Origin: Maribacter sp. 1_MG-2023
GTDB lineage: Bacteria > Bacteroidota > Bacteroidia > Flavobacteriales > Flavobacteriaceae
DNA length: 64,000 nucleotides
Reading direction: 5' to 3'
Assembly (NCBI RefSeq): GCF_030547005.1
Contig: NZ_JAUOPN010000007.1
Coordinates: 124,001-188,000, forward strand
The position numbers and the translations under genes were made by a program. The notes beneath the pieces are model-generated. The model was not told the DNA's origin. It ran no database searches and was given only the letters and a program-made list of their open reading frames with translations. Shown piece by piece: positions 44,219-52,997 of the stretch. Positions within the stretch are counted from its first letter, which is position 1, and every line of letters begins with the position of its first letter.

Positions 44219-45151
44219 CTATAATTTTAAAATTCGGTTTGTACTAGTATTATAAAGGAAATTGTACTTCAAAGCGCCTCCTAAATACACATCATTGTCT
44301 TGTATGCAAGAATAATAGCTGGTTTGACCATCTAAAATCTCTTTGCCTTTTTTAGAAATACGCACAGGGTTTAAACTAGTTATTAATGGTTTTAACCTCG
44401 TTAAAGCACGATCATACTGTGTATTAGAAAAACCTAAGTTGCCTTGATTTTTAAGTAAAACATCGATGTACTCAGTTTTAGATTTTGGTTTCCTGTCTAT
44501 AGCAAGCTGTAAAATGGTATTTTCCATTTCATTTAAACCGTTGTTAATACTAGGAAAACGTTTTAGATGCGATTTTACAGCATCACCAAGATAATCGAAT
44601 TGGTAATCGTTAAAATCAGTAAGGTTTTCTAAACGAATCGGATTATTACTGCAGTATAATTGCCAAACATAATCAGCATACTCGGTATCATCTTGTGTTA
44701 ATACCTTTTTATTCTTGTATAGACCTAATAATTGGTCATCGGTAAGCTCATTAAGGCTGTACATTTTATCTGTACCATCTTCTTTGCCACTGCACACTAA
44801 AGATATTTGAGCATATTTTCTGTGTGTTAATAGCCAGCTAATAACGGCAAGCATATTCACCTGACAAAAAAGATCATACTCGAACCAAAGAACGATATGA
44901 TCTTGTTGTTTGTGGTTACAAAGAGACCTATATTCTTTAAGGGTCTTTTCGATAAACCAAGATTTTGAAACTTTATAGTTTTTATGGAGAAACTCAAAAC
45001 GAGCTTTCCAAAAGGTTTCTGAACCAACATTAGGTGGTGTTTGTCCTTCACATAGCATTTCACGCCAAGTGATGACGTCGCCATCTAAGTTTAATTTTTG
45101 AAGACGTTCGGTGAAAACATCTCCATTGGTAATGTGCAAGAGAGAACTCAT
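44219..45151 (-). CDS. DUF1835-domain protein
   Basis: A 310-residue cytoplasmic protein. The start (LLHITNGDVFTERLQKLNLDGDVITWREMLCEG) is the DUF1835 signature: a short nucleotide-like fold followed by a helical region with VLWFEYDLFCQVNML. The C-terminal part resembles the DUF3658-like tail often found with DUF1835. Function is unknown. It lies one base upstream of the nucleoside phosphorylase, so the two are co-transcribed, which hints at nucleotide-related metabolism. Confidence 0.83.
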   Translation of the reverse strand: MSSLLHITNGDVFTERLQKLNLDGDVITWREMLCEGQTPPNVGSETFWKARFEFLHKNYKVSKSWFIEKTLKEYRSLCNHKQQDHIVLWFEYDLFCQVNMLAVISWLLTHRKYAQISLVCSGKEDGTDKMYSLNELTDDQLLGLYKNKKVLTQDDTEYADYVWQLYCSNNPIRLENLTDFNDYQFDYLGDAVKSHLKRFPSINNGLNEMENTILQLAIDRKPKSKTEYIDVLLKNQGNLGFSNTQYDRALTRLKPLITSLNPVRISKKGKEILDGQTSYYSCIQDNDVYLGGALKYNFLYNTSTNRILKL

Positions 45152-45260
45152 ACCAGGTTTGATTTTAGTTTGATTAGATTAAAAATAATACTAATAACAA
45201 CGTTAAAAAATTATTTAACAGAAAACAAATGGAACTTTTAATGTAGTGTTTTTTGCTAAA

Positions 45261-45590
45261 TTATCCACCTACACGTTTGACAGAGAAGCCTTTGTCTTTC
45301 AATATGCTCATAATTTTGTCTCTGTAATCTCCCTGAATTATTATTTTGCCATCTTTAAAACTACCACCAACACTCAATTTTGTCTTTAATTCTTTAGCTA
45401 ATTTCTTAAAATCTTCATCGGCACCAGTGTACCCTTCCAGAATTGTAATGGGTTTGCCTTTTCGTTTTTCGTACTTGCAAATGATAGGGTCATCTTGAAG
45501 CCAAATAGGATTATCCGCTGTTTTTTCGATAGGAGTTTCCTCTGGTTCGTGCTCTGGAAATAGATTTTTTAACTGGTCTTTAAGATCCAT
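45261..45590 (-). CDS. SUI1/YciH-family translation initiation factor
   Basis: A 109-residue protein with the SUI1 fold of eIF1 and YciH: KRKGKPITILEGYTGADEDFKKLAKELK, then GGSFKDGKIIIQGDYRDKIMSILKDKGF. Family members help check start-codon choice or initiator tRNA on the ribosome. In bacteria the gene is not essential and its job is less clear. The N-terminal 30 residues are acidic and likely disordered. It follows the oxygenase gene by 5 nt, so the two share a transcript. Confidence 0.9.
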   Translation of the reverse strand: MDLKDQLKNLFPEHEPEETPIEKTADNPIWLQDDPIICKYEKRKGKPITILEGYTGADEDFKKLAKELKTKLSVGGSFKDGKIIIQGDYRDKIMSILKDKGFSVKRVGG

Positions 45591-45595
45591 ATAGA

Positions 45596-46546
45596 CTATT
45601 TTTTGATTAATCCTAAATCGATTAATCTTTCATGTAAAAATTCACCTGCAGTTATATCTGTATACAGTTTAGGGTGTTCATCATCAATACAGTTGTCTAA
45701 ACAATTTAAAGACATTTCACTCACCGGATGCATGAAAAATGGCACAGAATATCTTGAAGTCCCCCATAATTCTCTTGGCGGGTTCACTACTTGATGTATG
45801 GTAGATAATAATTTATTATTGGTTAGTCGAGAGAGCATGTCGCCAACATTTATCATCAATTGATCAGGTCTCGCGATAGCATCAACCCATTCGCCATCAT
45901 GGTTTTGAACTTGAAGTCCTTTACCATGAGCACCCATTAACAAGGTAATTAAGTTAATATCGCCATGCGCTGCAGCTCGTACTGCATTTTTAGGTTCTGA
46001 GGTAATAGGTGGGTAATGTATAGGACGTAAAATTGAATTTCCATTTTTAATATAATTATCAAAATAGAATTCATCTAAATTTAAATGCAAAGCCAACGCA
46101 CGTAATACGTATCTCGCTGTTTTCTCTAGCATTTTATAGGTTTCCTTACCTACTTTATTAAATTCAGGTAGTTCTTTGACCATTACATTGGCAGGATATT
46201 CTTTTTCCAGTTCATCATTATCCTCAACATATTGGCCAAAATGCCAAAACTCTTTTAAATCGCCCTCTTTTCTTCCTTTGGCATGTTCTTTACCGAATGA
46301 GGTATAACCACGTTGCCCGCCTATACCTTCAATCTGGTAACCGTCTTTTACATCTTCGGGTAAATCAAAGAATTCTTTAATTTCACTATATAATGTATCC
46401 ACTAATTCTTCAGACAAAAAGTGACCGCTTAAAGCAACAAATCCGATTTCTTCAAAGGCTTTTCCAATTTCATTAATAAATTTCTGTTTTCTTTTTGGGT
46501 CTTCCGAAAGAAAATCCGACAAATCAACACTAGGTACTAAGCTCAT
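45596..46546 (-). CDS. Isopenicillin N synthase-like Fe(II)/2-oxoglutarate oxygenase
   Basis: A 316-residue double-stranded beta-helix oxygenase. The iron ligands are visible as HGDIN (HxD) near residue 190 and H in STIHQVVNPP near residue 245. RYSVPFF holds the Arg-x-Ser pair that binds the 2-oxoglutarate carboxylate. The N-terminal DIOX_N part starts VPSVDLSDFLSED. Such plant-like oxygenases hydroxylate or desaturate small molecules; the substrate is unknown. It is transcribed with the SUI1-like gene downstream and divergent from the E1 gene. Confidence 0.9.
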   Translation of the reverse strand: MSLVPSVDLSDFLSEDPKRKQKFINEIGKAFEEIGFVALSGHFLSEELVDTLYSEIKEFFDLPEDVKDGYQIEGIGGQRGYTSFGKEHAKGRKEGDLKEFWHFGQYVEDNDELEKEYPANVMVKELPEFNKVGKETYKMLEKTARYVLRALALHLNLDEFYFDNYIKNGNSILRPIHYPPITSEPKNAVRAAAHGDINLITLLMGAHGKGLQVQNHDGEWVDAIARPDQLMINVGDMLSRLTNNKLLSTIHQVVNPPRELWGTSRYSVPFFMHPVSEMSLNCLDNCIDDEHPKLYTDITAGEFLHERLIDLGLIKK

Positions 46547-46667
46547 ATTAAAAAGATTTTACGTAAAATTAATAATTATTGTCGATTTAATAGCGTTGTT
46601 GTATTCTATACTTTCTAGATACATTTTTGTTACATTTATAATTTAATATCCAAAACTGACCTAATCA

Positions 46668-48644
46668 ATGAATTATACCGATTTTAAAGTAGCTAAAGAT
46701 GTTAAGTTAAAGCTTTATAAATCAATGCTTAAACCTCGAATGGTAGAGGAGAAAATGTTGATTCTATTACGACAAGGTAAAATCTCTAAATGGTTTAGTG
46801 GTATTGGTCAAGAGGCAATATCTGTTGGTGTTACTTCTGCCTTAAACAGCGATGAGTACATATTACCTATGCATAGAAACTTAGGTGTTTTTACAACAAG
46901 AGATTTACCGTTGTATCGATTATTTACGCAATGGCAAGGAAAAGCAAGCGGATTCACCCAAGGTCGCGATCGTAGCTTTCATTTTGGTACTCAAGAGTTT
47001 AAGATTGTAGGTATGATATCTCATTTGGGTCCGCAATTAGGTGTTGCAGATGGTATAGCCCTAGCACATAAATTAAAAAATGAAAAGAAGGTAACCGCTG
47101 TTTTTACAGGAGAAGGAGCTACAAGTGAAGGTGATTTTCATGAAGCTTTGAATGTAGCTTCGGTTTGGAGTTTACCCGTACTTTTCTGTGTTGAGAACAA
47201 TGGCTACGGATTATCAACACCTACTAACGAACAGTTTAGATGTGAGAACATCGCGGACAAGGGAGTTGGCTACGGAATGGAATCTCATATCATTGATGGC
47301 AATAATATTCTCGAAGTGTATTTCAAAGTAGCTCATTTAGTTAGGGATATGAGAATTAACCCGAGACCGATCTTGTTAGAATTTAAGACTTTTCGCATGC
47401 GCGGGCACGAAGAAGCTAGTGGTACAAAATATGTGCCTCAAGAGCTTTTAGATACCTGGGCAGAGAAAGATCCATTAGAGAATTTTACTCAATATTTATT
47501 AGGTAAGAACATATTGACAGATGAAAGTATAGCAAAGTATAAAGCAGATATTCAATCTGAAATCGATGAACATTTAAAAATCGCATTTGCTGAAGAGGCA
47601 ATTACACCTGATCAAAGCAAAGAATTAAGTGAGGTTTATCAAAAATTTGATTTAAAAGAAGTTGAACCTAGTAAATTTATCACAAATATTCGATTAGTAG
47701 ATGCTATCTCGGAAGGATTAAGGCAGTCGATGAAGAAATTTGACAACCTCGTTATCATGGGTCAAGATGTTGCCGAGTATGGTGGTGTCTTCAAAATTAC
47801 CGATGGCTTTGTAAATGATTTCGGTAAAGAGCGTGTTCGTAATACGCCTATATGTGAATCGGCAATTGTATCTGCTGCAATGGGCTTATCTATAAACGGA
47901 ATGAAGGCGGTTATGGAAATGCAATTTGCAGATTTTGCAAGTAGTGGCTTTAATCCAATAGTAAATTATTTAGCTAAAAGTTTTTATAGATGGGGAGAGA
48001 ATGCAGATGTTGTAATTCGTATGCCTTGCGGTGGCGGAGTATCTGCTGGTCCGTTTCACTCACAGACAAATGAGGCGTGGTTTACCAAAACTCCCGGTTT
48101 AAAAGTAGTATACCCAGCATTCCCGTATGATGCAAAAGGATTGTTGGCAACTTCGATAGAAGATCCAAATCCAGTTTTGTTTTTTGAACATAAAGGTTTG
48201 TATAGAAGTTTGTATCAAGAAGTGCCCGTTGATTATTACACCTTGCCATTAGGTAAAGCTAGTCTTTTAAGAAAAGGTGATCAAATAACCATTGTTACTT
48301 ATGGCGCAGGCGTTCATTGGGCTATAGAAACATTAAAAAAGAATACAGAAATACGTGCAGATCTATTGGATCTACGAACGTTACAACCATTAGATGTGAA
48401 AGCAATTTACGATTCGGTAAAGCGAACGGGTAAGCTAATTATATTACAAGAAGACAGTCTATTTGGTGGCATCGCCAGTGATATTTCAGCAATGGTAATG
48501 GAAAATTGTTTTGAGTATTTAGATGGCCCTATAAAAAGAGTGGGTAGTTTAGAGACTCCGATCCCTTTTAACACAAAGCTAGAAGAGCAATATCTGGCAA
48601 AGTCTAGGTTTGAATCTGATTTAAAAGAACTTATCGCGTATTAA
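46668..48644 (+). CDS. Fused alpha/beta 2-oxoacid dehydrogenase E1
   Basis: A 658-residue thiamine-diphosphate enzyme joining the E1 alpha (about 1-320) and E1 beta (about 335-658) chains. The alpha part has GEGATSEGDFHEALNVAS with the ThDP/Mg2+ motif, then NNGYGLSTP. The beta part has FGKERVRNTPICESAI and MQFADFASSGFNP. This arrangement fits the branched-chain 2-oxoacid dehydrogenase group. It supplies isobutyryl-, isovaleryl- and 2-methylbutyryl-CoA, the iso-branched fatty-acid starters used by many flavobacteria. E2 and E3 are not in the window. Substrate is inferred. Confidence 0.9.
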   Translation: MNYTDFKVAKDVKLKLYKSMLKPRMVEEKMLILLRQGKISKWFSGIGQEAISVGVTSALNSDEYILPMHRNLGVFTTRDLPLYRLFTQWQGKASGFTQGRDRSFHFGTQEFKIVGMISHLGPQLGVADGIALAHKLKNEKKVTAVFTGEGATSEGDFHEALNVASVWSLPVLFCVENNGYGLSTPTNEQFRCENIADKGVGYGMESHIIDGNNILEVYFKVAHLVRDMRINPRPILLEFKTFRMRGHEEASGTKYVPQELLDTWAEKDPLENFTQYLLGKNILTDESIAKYKADIQSEIDEHLKIAFAEEAITPDQSKELSEVYQKFDLKEVEPSKFITNIRLVDAISEGLRQSMKKFDNLVIMGQDVAEYGGVFKITDGFVNDFGKERVRNTPICESAIVSAAMGLSINGMKAVMEMQFADFASSGFNPIVNYLAKSFYRWGENADVVIRMPCGGGVSAGPFHSQTNEAWFTKTPGLKVVYPAFPYDAKGLLATSIEDPNPVLFFEHKGLYRSLYQEVPVDYYTLPLGKASLLRKGDQITIVTYGAGVHWAIETLKKNTEIRADLLDLRTLQPLDVKAIYDSVKRTGKLIILQEDSLFGGIASDISAMVMENCFEYLDGPIKRVGSLETPIPFNTKLEEQYLAKSRFESDLKELIAY

Positions 48645-48791
48645 GTAAATCCGTTAAGAAATATGTTAAAAGAGGTAATAGGTATTTATATTTAGCAGCA
48701 TCTTTGCAATGTTATTTGGTCGAATAAATAGAATTAATCCATCCAAAAAATGACAAACAACGTATATAAATCAAACCTAAATTTTTTATTT

Positions 48792-49271
48792 ATGAAAAAA
48801 ATAATTTTACTATTTAGTATTGTACTTTTTATAACCTCATGTTCAGTGTCTAAAGATGCTCGAGGAAAAAGAAATTTACTAAGTGGCACATGGGCTTTAA
48901 ATGATGTTTCCTTTGAAGGTAATACTGGTAATGTAAAAGCGGTATTATTCAATGACGTAGAAGATATATGTCTAGAAGGCAGCGAGTGGTTCTTTCGTGA
49001 TAACAATAGCACTGGTAGATACACAATAAACCAATCTACATTTTGTACTGGTGGTGACCGTTATATTAGATGGTCGGTTGTAGAGCGTGAAGAAAACTAC
49101 ACAAGCCAGTTACAATTCAAATTTATCAACGAAAAAAATCAAGATATTTCTGGAGGTGCAGGTTATAGATTAAATATCGAAAACCTTACCGAATCGGCTA
49201 TGACGTTAAAATCTAATGTCATGGTAGAAGGTGCTCCAATTAATGTTGTTTACCAATTCATTAAAAAATAA
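48792..49271 (+). CDS. Lipocalin-like lipoprotein
   Basis: About 159 residues from the ATG at 48792, which starts the type II signal peptide MKKIILLFSIVLFITSC. An upstream in-frame ATG at 48750 would add 14 hydrophilic residues before it and is not preferred. The mature part resembles a lipocalin-like beta-barrel: LLSGTWALNDVSFEGNTG, EGSEWFFRDNNSTGRYT and late hydrophobic strands. Such lipoproteins sit in the envelope and bind small hydrophobic ligands; the ligand is unknown. It is followed by the OmpA-like gene on the same strand. Confidence 0.8.
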   Translation: MKKIILLFSIVLFITSCSVSKDARGKRNLLSGTWALNDVSFEGNTGNVKAVLFNDVEDICLEGSEWFFRDNNSTGRYTINQSTFCTGGDRYIRWSVVEREENYTSQLQFKFINEKNQDISGGAGYRLNIENLTESAMTLKSNVMVEGAPINVVYQFIKK

Positions 49272-49297
49272 ACCTACTTAAAATTTAAAATAAGCAT

Positions 49298-49990
49298 ATG
49301 AAAACAATGATATTACGTAGAACTAGTTACATTATCGCTCTTGCCTTGGTAATGAGCTGTAGTACTGTAAAAAACGCAAATAAAACACAAAAAGGAGCGG
49401 TTATAGGTGCTTCAGGAGGTGCTGTAATTGGTGGAATCTTGGGGAACAATGTTGGTAGCGGTAATAATACGGCTCTTGGTGCTATTTTAGGTGCTGCAAT
49501 AGGTGGTGCTGCCGGTGGTTATATTGGAAATAGAATGGATCGTCAAGCAGAACGTATTGAAGAAGAAATACCTGGTGCAGAAGTAAAGCGTGTTGGTGAA
49601 GGTATCAACGTAACGTTCAATGAAGAAGCTGGTGTGTATTTTGATACCAACAAATCTAATGTTCAAGGAACATCTGCAGTGACACTAGATAAACTAGTAG
49701 GTATTTTCAAAGAATATCCTCAATCTAATATTTTAGTAGAAGGTCATACCGATAGTGCTGGTGCGGATGAGTATAATTTGAACTTATCTAAGCAAAGAGC
49801 AGAATCTGTAACGAACTATTTAATCAGTCAAGGTATCGACGCTAGTCGTTTTGATACGAAATGGTATGGTGAAACACAACCAGTAGGTGATAATACAACT
49901 ACAGCCGGTAAAGCTAAGAACAGACGTGTTGAGTTAGCGATTGTAGCTAGTGAGTCTTTAAAACAAGAAGCACAAACACAAACGAACTAA
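49298..49990 (+). CDS. OmpA-family lipoprotein with glycine zipper
   Basis: A 230-residue protein. It starts with a type II signal peptide ending LALVMSC, then two glycine-zipper stretches (about residues 30-80, GASGGAVIGGILGNNVGSG and GAAIGGAAGGYIGNRMD) that would span or insert in a membrane. The OmpA-like domain follows (about 105-220), with LVEGHTDSAGADEYN and the later NRRVELAI binding peptidoglycan. It probably anchors the outer membrane to the cell wall. It ends at a strong terminator. Confidence 0.9.
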   Translation: MKTMILRRTSYIIALALVMSCSTVKNANKTQKGAVIGASGGAVIGGILGNNVGSGNNTALGAILGAAIGGAAGGYIGNRMDRQAERIEEEIPGAEVKRVGEGINVTFNEEAGVYFDTNKSNVQGTSAVTLDKLVGIFKEYPQSNILVEGHTDSAGADEYNLNLSKQRAESVTNYLISQGIDASRFDTKWYGETQPVGDNTTTAGKAKNRRVELAIVASESLKQEAQTQTN

Positions 49991-50020
49991 GAGATACAAA
50001 TTTTAGTATTGAGTTAAAAT

Positions 50021-50048
50021 AAAAGCCCTGCACTTGCAGGGCTTTTTT
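50021..50048 (+). terminator. Terminator after the OmpA-like gene
   Basis: AAAAGCCCTGCA (50021-50032) pairs with TGCAGGGCTTTT (50035-50046), followed by a T-run. It isolates the polyketide operon that starts 25 nt later, which therefore needs its own promoter or relies on leaky readthrough. No clear -7 match is seen between them. Confidence 0.9.
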
Positions 50049-50071
50049 GTTTTTGGTGTAACTTCCATGCA

Positions 50072-51193
50072 GTGAAAGAACACGGCATACTTATTATAGG
50101 AGGTGGACTAGCGGGATTAACAGCTGCTATTCATTTGGCTTCGGAAGGATTGGATGTCGCTGTGATTGAAATGCAGCAATATCCGCATCATAAAGTATGT
50201 GGCGAATATGTATCTAAAGAAATTGATCCGTATTTAAAACGGTTAGGAGTAGACCTAAAGGCAGAAGGGGCCAAAGATATTTCACAATTTCAAATAAGTA
50301 CAGAAGACGGATTTATCGTTGAGACCGATTTGCCCTTGGGCGGATTTGGCATAAGTAGATATACGCTTGACAATTTGCTTTTTGAACGTGCAAAAGAGCT
50401 TGGGGTCATTTTTTACTTGGAGAAGGTCATAGCGACAGTATTTAAGAATGATATTTTCACTATTACTACCAAGTTTAATGCCTATTCTTCTAAAATTGCC
50501 ATAGGAGCTTATGGTAAACGATCGGTCTTAGATAAGGATTTAGATAGGGCTTTCAGTAAGAAAAAGCAATCATGGTTGGCGGTAAAAGGACATTATGAAC
50601 TTGAAGATTTTCAGGAAGATGTAGTTGCGCTGCACAATTTTAATGGCGGTTACGGCGGACTCTCAAAAACGGAAACCGGTGCGGTGAATTTTTGTTATCT
50701 AGTTAGTTATGAAAGCTTTAAAGGATATAAGGATATTCAAAGTTTCAATACTGAAGTAGTTGCAGAGAACCCGTTTTTAAAAGAGTTTCTATCAAATGCA
50801 ATTCCTGTTTTTGAGAAACCTATGACCATTGCTCAAATAGCCTTTGACGAAAAAGATAACGTAGTCGATCATATGTTGATGTGTGGAGATACTGCTGGAC
50901 TTATACATCCACTTTGTGGTAATGGTATGGCAATGGCTATTCATAGCGCTAAGATTGTATCTGAATTAATATCAAAATATGTTAATGAATCAGATTATAA
51001 ACGTAATGACTTAGAAATTGATTACAAAAAGGCATGGTCAAAAGCTTTTAGTAAACGTTTATGGTTCGGTAGAAAATTACAGTCCGTCTTAATGAATAAA
51101 AGATTAGTTTCAATGGGAATTAAATCTGTCGGAAAATCAAAATCAATATTGAAGTTTATTATTTCTAAAACCCATGGAGAATTAATATCGTAA
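50072..51193 (+). CDS. FAD-dependent oxidoreductase of the polyketide cluster (geranylgeranyl reductase-like)
   Basis: A 373-residue flavoprotein starting at GTG 50072, because no ATG is in frame. GILIIGGGLAGLTAAIHLA is the FAD dinucleotide fold, HHKVCGEYVSKEI resembles the CGG/CGE loop of geranylgeranyl reductase-type and PHBH-like enzymes, and MCGDTAGLIHPLCGNGMAMA is the second FAD motif. It could reduce alkenes or hydroxylate an aromatic ring. It is the first gene of a seven-gene run that includes a type III PKS, and it overlaps the methyltransferase start by one base. Confidence 0.88.
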   Translation: MKEHGILIIGGGLAGLTAAIHLASEGLDVAVIEMQQYPHHKVCGEYVSKEIDPYLKRLGVDLKAEGAKDISQFQISTEDGFIVETDLPLGGFGISRYTLDNLLFERAKELGVIFYLEKVIATVFKNDIFTITTKFNAYSSKIAIGAYGKRSVLDKDLDRAFSKKKQSWLAVKGHYELEDFQEDVVALHNFNGGYGGLSKTETGAVNFCYLVSYESFKGYKDIQSFNTEVVAENPFLKEFLSNAIPVFEKPMTIAQIAFDEKDNVVDHMLMCGDTAGLIHPLCGNGMAMAIHSAKIVSELISKYVNESDYKRNDLEIDYKKAWSKAFSKRLWFGRKLQSVLMNKRLVSMGIKSVGKSKSILKFIISKTHGELIS

Positions 51194-51900
51194 TGGTAGA
51201 TTTTACACAAAGAAGTTGTGAGGTAGAGATAATGGATACCTTTTCTGGTACGACTAATGAGCTAGAAACGATACTGCAAGATATTAATAGGGTAAATAGG
51301 TTGCTTGGGGGTTATAGTATAACCTTAGGTGCTGTTTTTGAGTTACTTGAGAAAAACAATAAAGAATCGTATACGATTTTAGATATGGGTTGTGCCGAAG
51401 GAACCATGCTTAGAAAGCTGGCATTAGCTGCAAGAAAGAAGAATGTAAAACTTAAATTGATTGGAGTTGATTTTAATGAACAAGGATTGCAATTAGCAAA
51501 GCAATACTCATCTGATTATCCTGAGATTAGTTACCTAAATACCGATATTTTAAAAACTGATTTTTCTGAATGGAATGTAGATGTGGTTATGACGACATTA
51601 ACCTTGCATCATTTTACAGATCAAGGAGTAGTTGAGTTTGTAAATCGCTTTGTAGAAATAGCAAAGTTAGGAGTGGTTATAAATGATTTGGAAAGGAGTC
51701 CCGTTGCATATTATTTATTCAAGGCATTTAGTCTATTTTTTATTAGAACAGAAATAGCAAAGAAAGACGGACTGTTATCTATACGTAGAGCATTTAAAAA
51801 GGAGGAGTTACAGCATTTTGCCAGTCAGGTTAGCAACGTATCACACTATATAAAATGGAAATGGGCTTTTAGATATGTATGGGTCTTAAAAAAGAAATAA
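51193..51900 (+). CDS. Class I SAM-dependent methyltransferase of the polyketide cluster
   Basis: A 235-residue methyltransferase. Motif I is LDMGCAEGTMLRKLA (about residue 60) and the acidic motif II is in LKLIGVDFNEQG. TTLTLHHFTDQGVVEF fits motif IV. The N-terminal QRSCEVEIMD is the start typical of UbiE-like enzymes acting on phenols or quinones. O- or C-methylation of the type III PKS product is likely. TAA/ATG overlap couples it to the FAD gene. The coding region contains one ATCGTATACGAT palindrome. Confidence 0.88.
   Translation: MVDFTQRSCEVEIMDTFSGTTNELETILQDINRVNRLLGGYSITLGAVFELLEKNNKESYTILDMGCAEGTMLRKLALAARKKNVKLKLIGVDFNEQGLQLAKQYSSDYPEISYLNTDILKTDFSEWNVDVVMTTLTLHHFTDQGVVEFVNRFVEIAKLGVVINDLERSPVAYYLFKAFSLFFIRTEIAKKDGLLSIRRAFKKEELQHFASQVSNVSHYIKWKWAFRYVWVLKKK
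51366..51377. repeat. Palindrome ATCGTATACGAT, copy 4 (inside methyltransferase gene)
   Basis: An exact copy inside the methyltransferase gene, coding Ser-Tyr-Thr-Ile. It is in a third frame relative to copies 1 and 3. Confidence 0.7.
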
Positions 51901-51924
51901 GTAGATTGAAGTTTAAGAATAGCT

Positions 51925-52980
51925 ATGAATTATACAAGAATTGTTAGTGTTACAAAAGAGTTACCACCGTATTCTAGAAATACAAAAGATATTATTCCCC
52001 TTGTAGAGTTTTGGCTAAGTGGTCAAGAGGAACGCTTTTCTCGTAAGGTCGTTAAGATTTTTGAAGGTGCTGCAGTAGACAAAAGGTTCTCTATTATGCC
52101 ACCTGAAGATGTATTTGTAACTACTTCTTTTGAAGATAAGAACAAAATTTATAGTGAAGAAGCCAAGCGAATGGGTACTAACGTACTTAGAAATGCACTT
52201 CAGAAAAGCAATTGGGAAGCTTCATCCATTGATTATATTATTACGGTAAGTTGCACAGGTATTATGATTCCGTCTTTAGATGCGTATTTGATAAATGAAT
52301 TAGGGTTGCGTCAAGATGTGGTGAGACTTCCTGTAACAGAAATGGGTTGCGCTGCTGGAGTATCTGGGCTCATATATGCCCATAACTTCTTAAAATCCAA
52401 TCCTGGTAAGCGTATTGCTTTGGTTTCTGTTGAGAGTCCGACGGCAACATTTCAACTAGAAGATTATTCTATGGCAAATATGGTAAGTGCGGCTATTTTT
52501 GGTGATGGCGCGGCTTGTGTACTATTATCATCCGAAGAAGATGCTGTAGGACCAAAAATAATAGGAGAAGAAATGTATCACTTTAAAGATGCTACGCAAA
52601 TGATGGGTTTCGATTTAACCAATCATGGTTTAAAAATGATTCTTGATCCGGCAGTACCTGAAACGATATCGAATCATTTTGCCGATATCGTACATCCATT
52701 CTTAGAAAAGTATGGCAGTGATATTCAAAAGGTGGACCATTTAATTTTTCATCCCGGAGGAAAGAAAATAGTACAAACTGTAGAATCGCTTTTTGGTGCT
52801 TTAGGTAAAAATATTGATGATACCCGAGAAGTATTACGACTTTATGGAAACATGAGCAGTGCTACTGTTTTATACGTGTTAGAGCGTTTTTTAGAAAAGG
52901 ATATAACAGCCGGTGAGCAAGGGCTGATATTAAGTTTTGGTCCCGGTTTCTCTGCACAACGCGTATTGATAGAATGGTAG
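51925..52980 (+). CDS. Type III polyketide synthase
   Basis: A 351-residue chalcone/stilbene synthase-type homodimeric enzyme that condenses an acyl starter with malonyl-CoA and cyclises the chain without a carrier-protein domain of its own. The catalytic triad is complete: Cys142 in TEMGCAAG, His276 in FHPGGK and Asn309 in LYGNMSS. GFGPGFS-type residues near the C-terminus (LSFGPGFSAQRV) are also conserved. The neighbouring ACP, KS, dehydratase and reductase suggest a dedicated fatty-acyl starter, so an alkylresorcinol, alkylpyrone or acyl-phloroglucinol product is likely. Third gene of the cluster. Confidence 0.94.
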   Translation: MNYTRIVSVTKELPPYSRNTKDIIPLVEFWLSGQEERFSRKVVKIFEGAAVDKRFSIMPPEDVFVTTSFEDKNKIYSEEAKRMGTNVLRNALQKSNWEASSIDYIITVSCTGIMIPSLDAYLINELGLRQDVVRLPVTEMGCAAGVSGLIYAHNFLKSNPGKRIALVSVESPTATFQLEDYSMANMVSAAIFGDGAACVLLSSEEDAVGPKIIGEEMYHFKDATQMMGFDLTNHGLKMILDPAVPETISNHFADIVHPFLEKYGSDIQKVDHLIFHPGGKKIVQTVESLFGALGKNIDDTREVLRLYGNMSSATVLYVLERFLEKDITAGEQGLILSFGPGFSAQRVLIEW

Positions 52981-52997
52981 CAAACTAAATAAAAATT

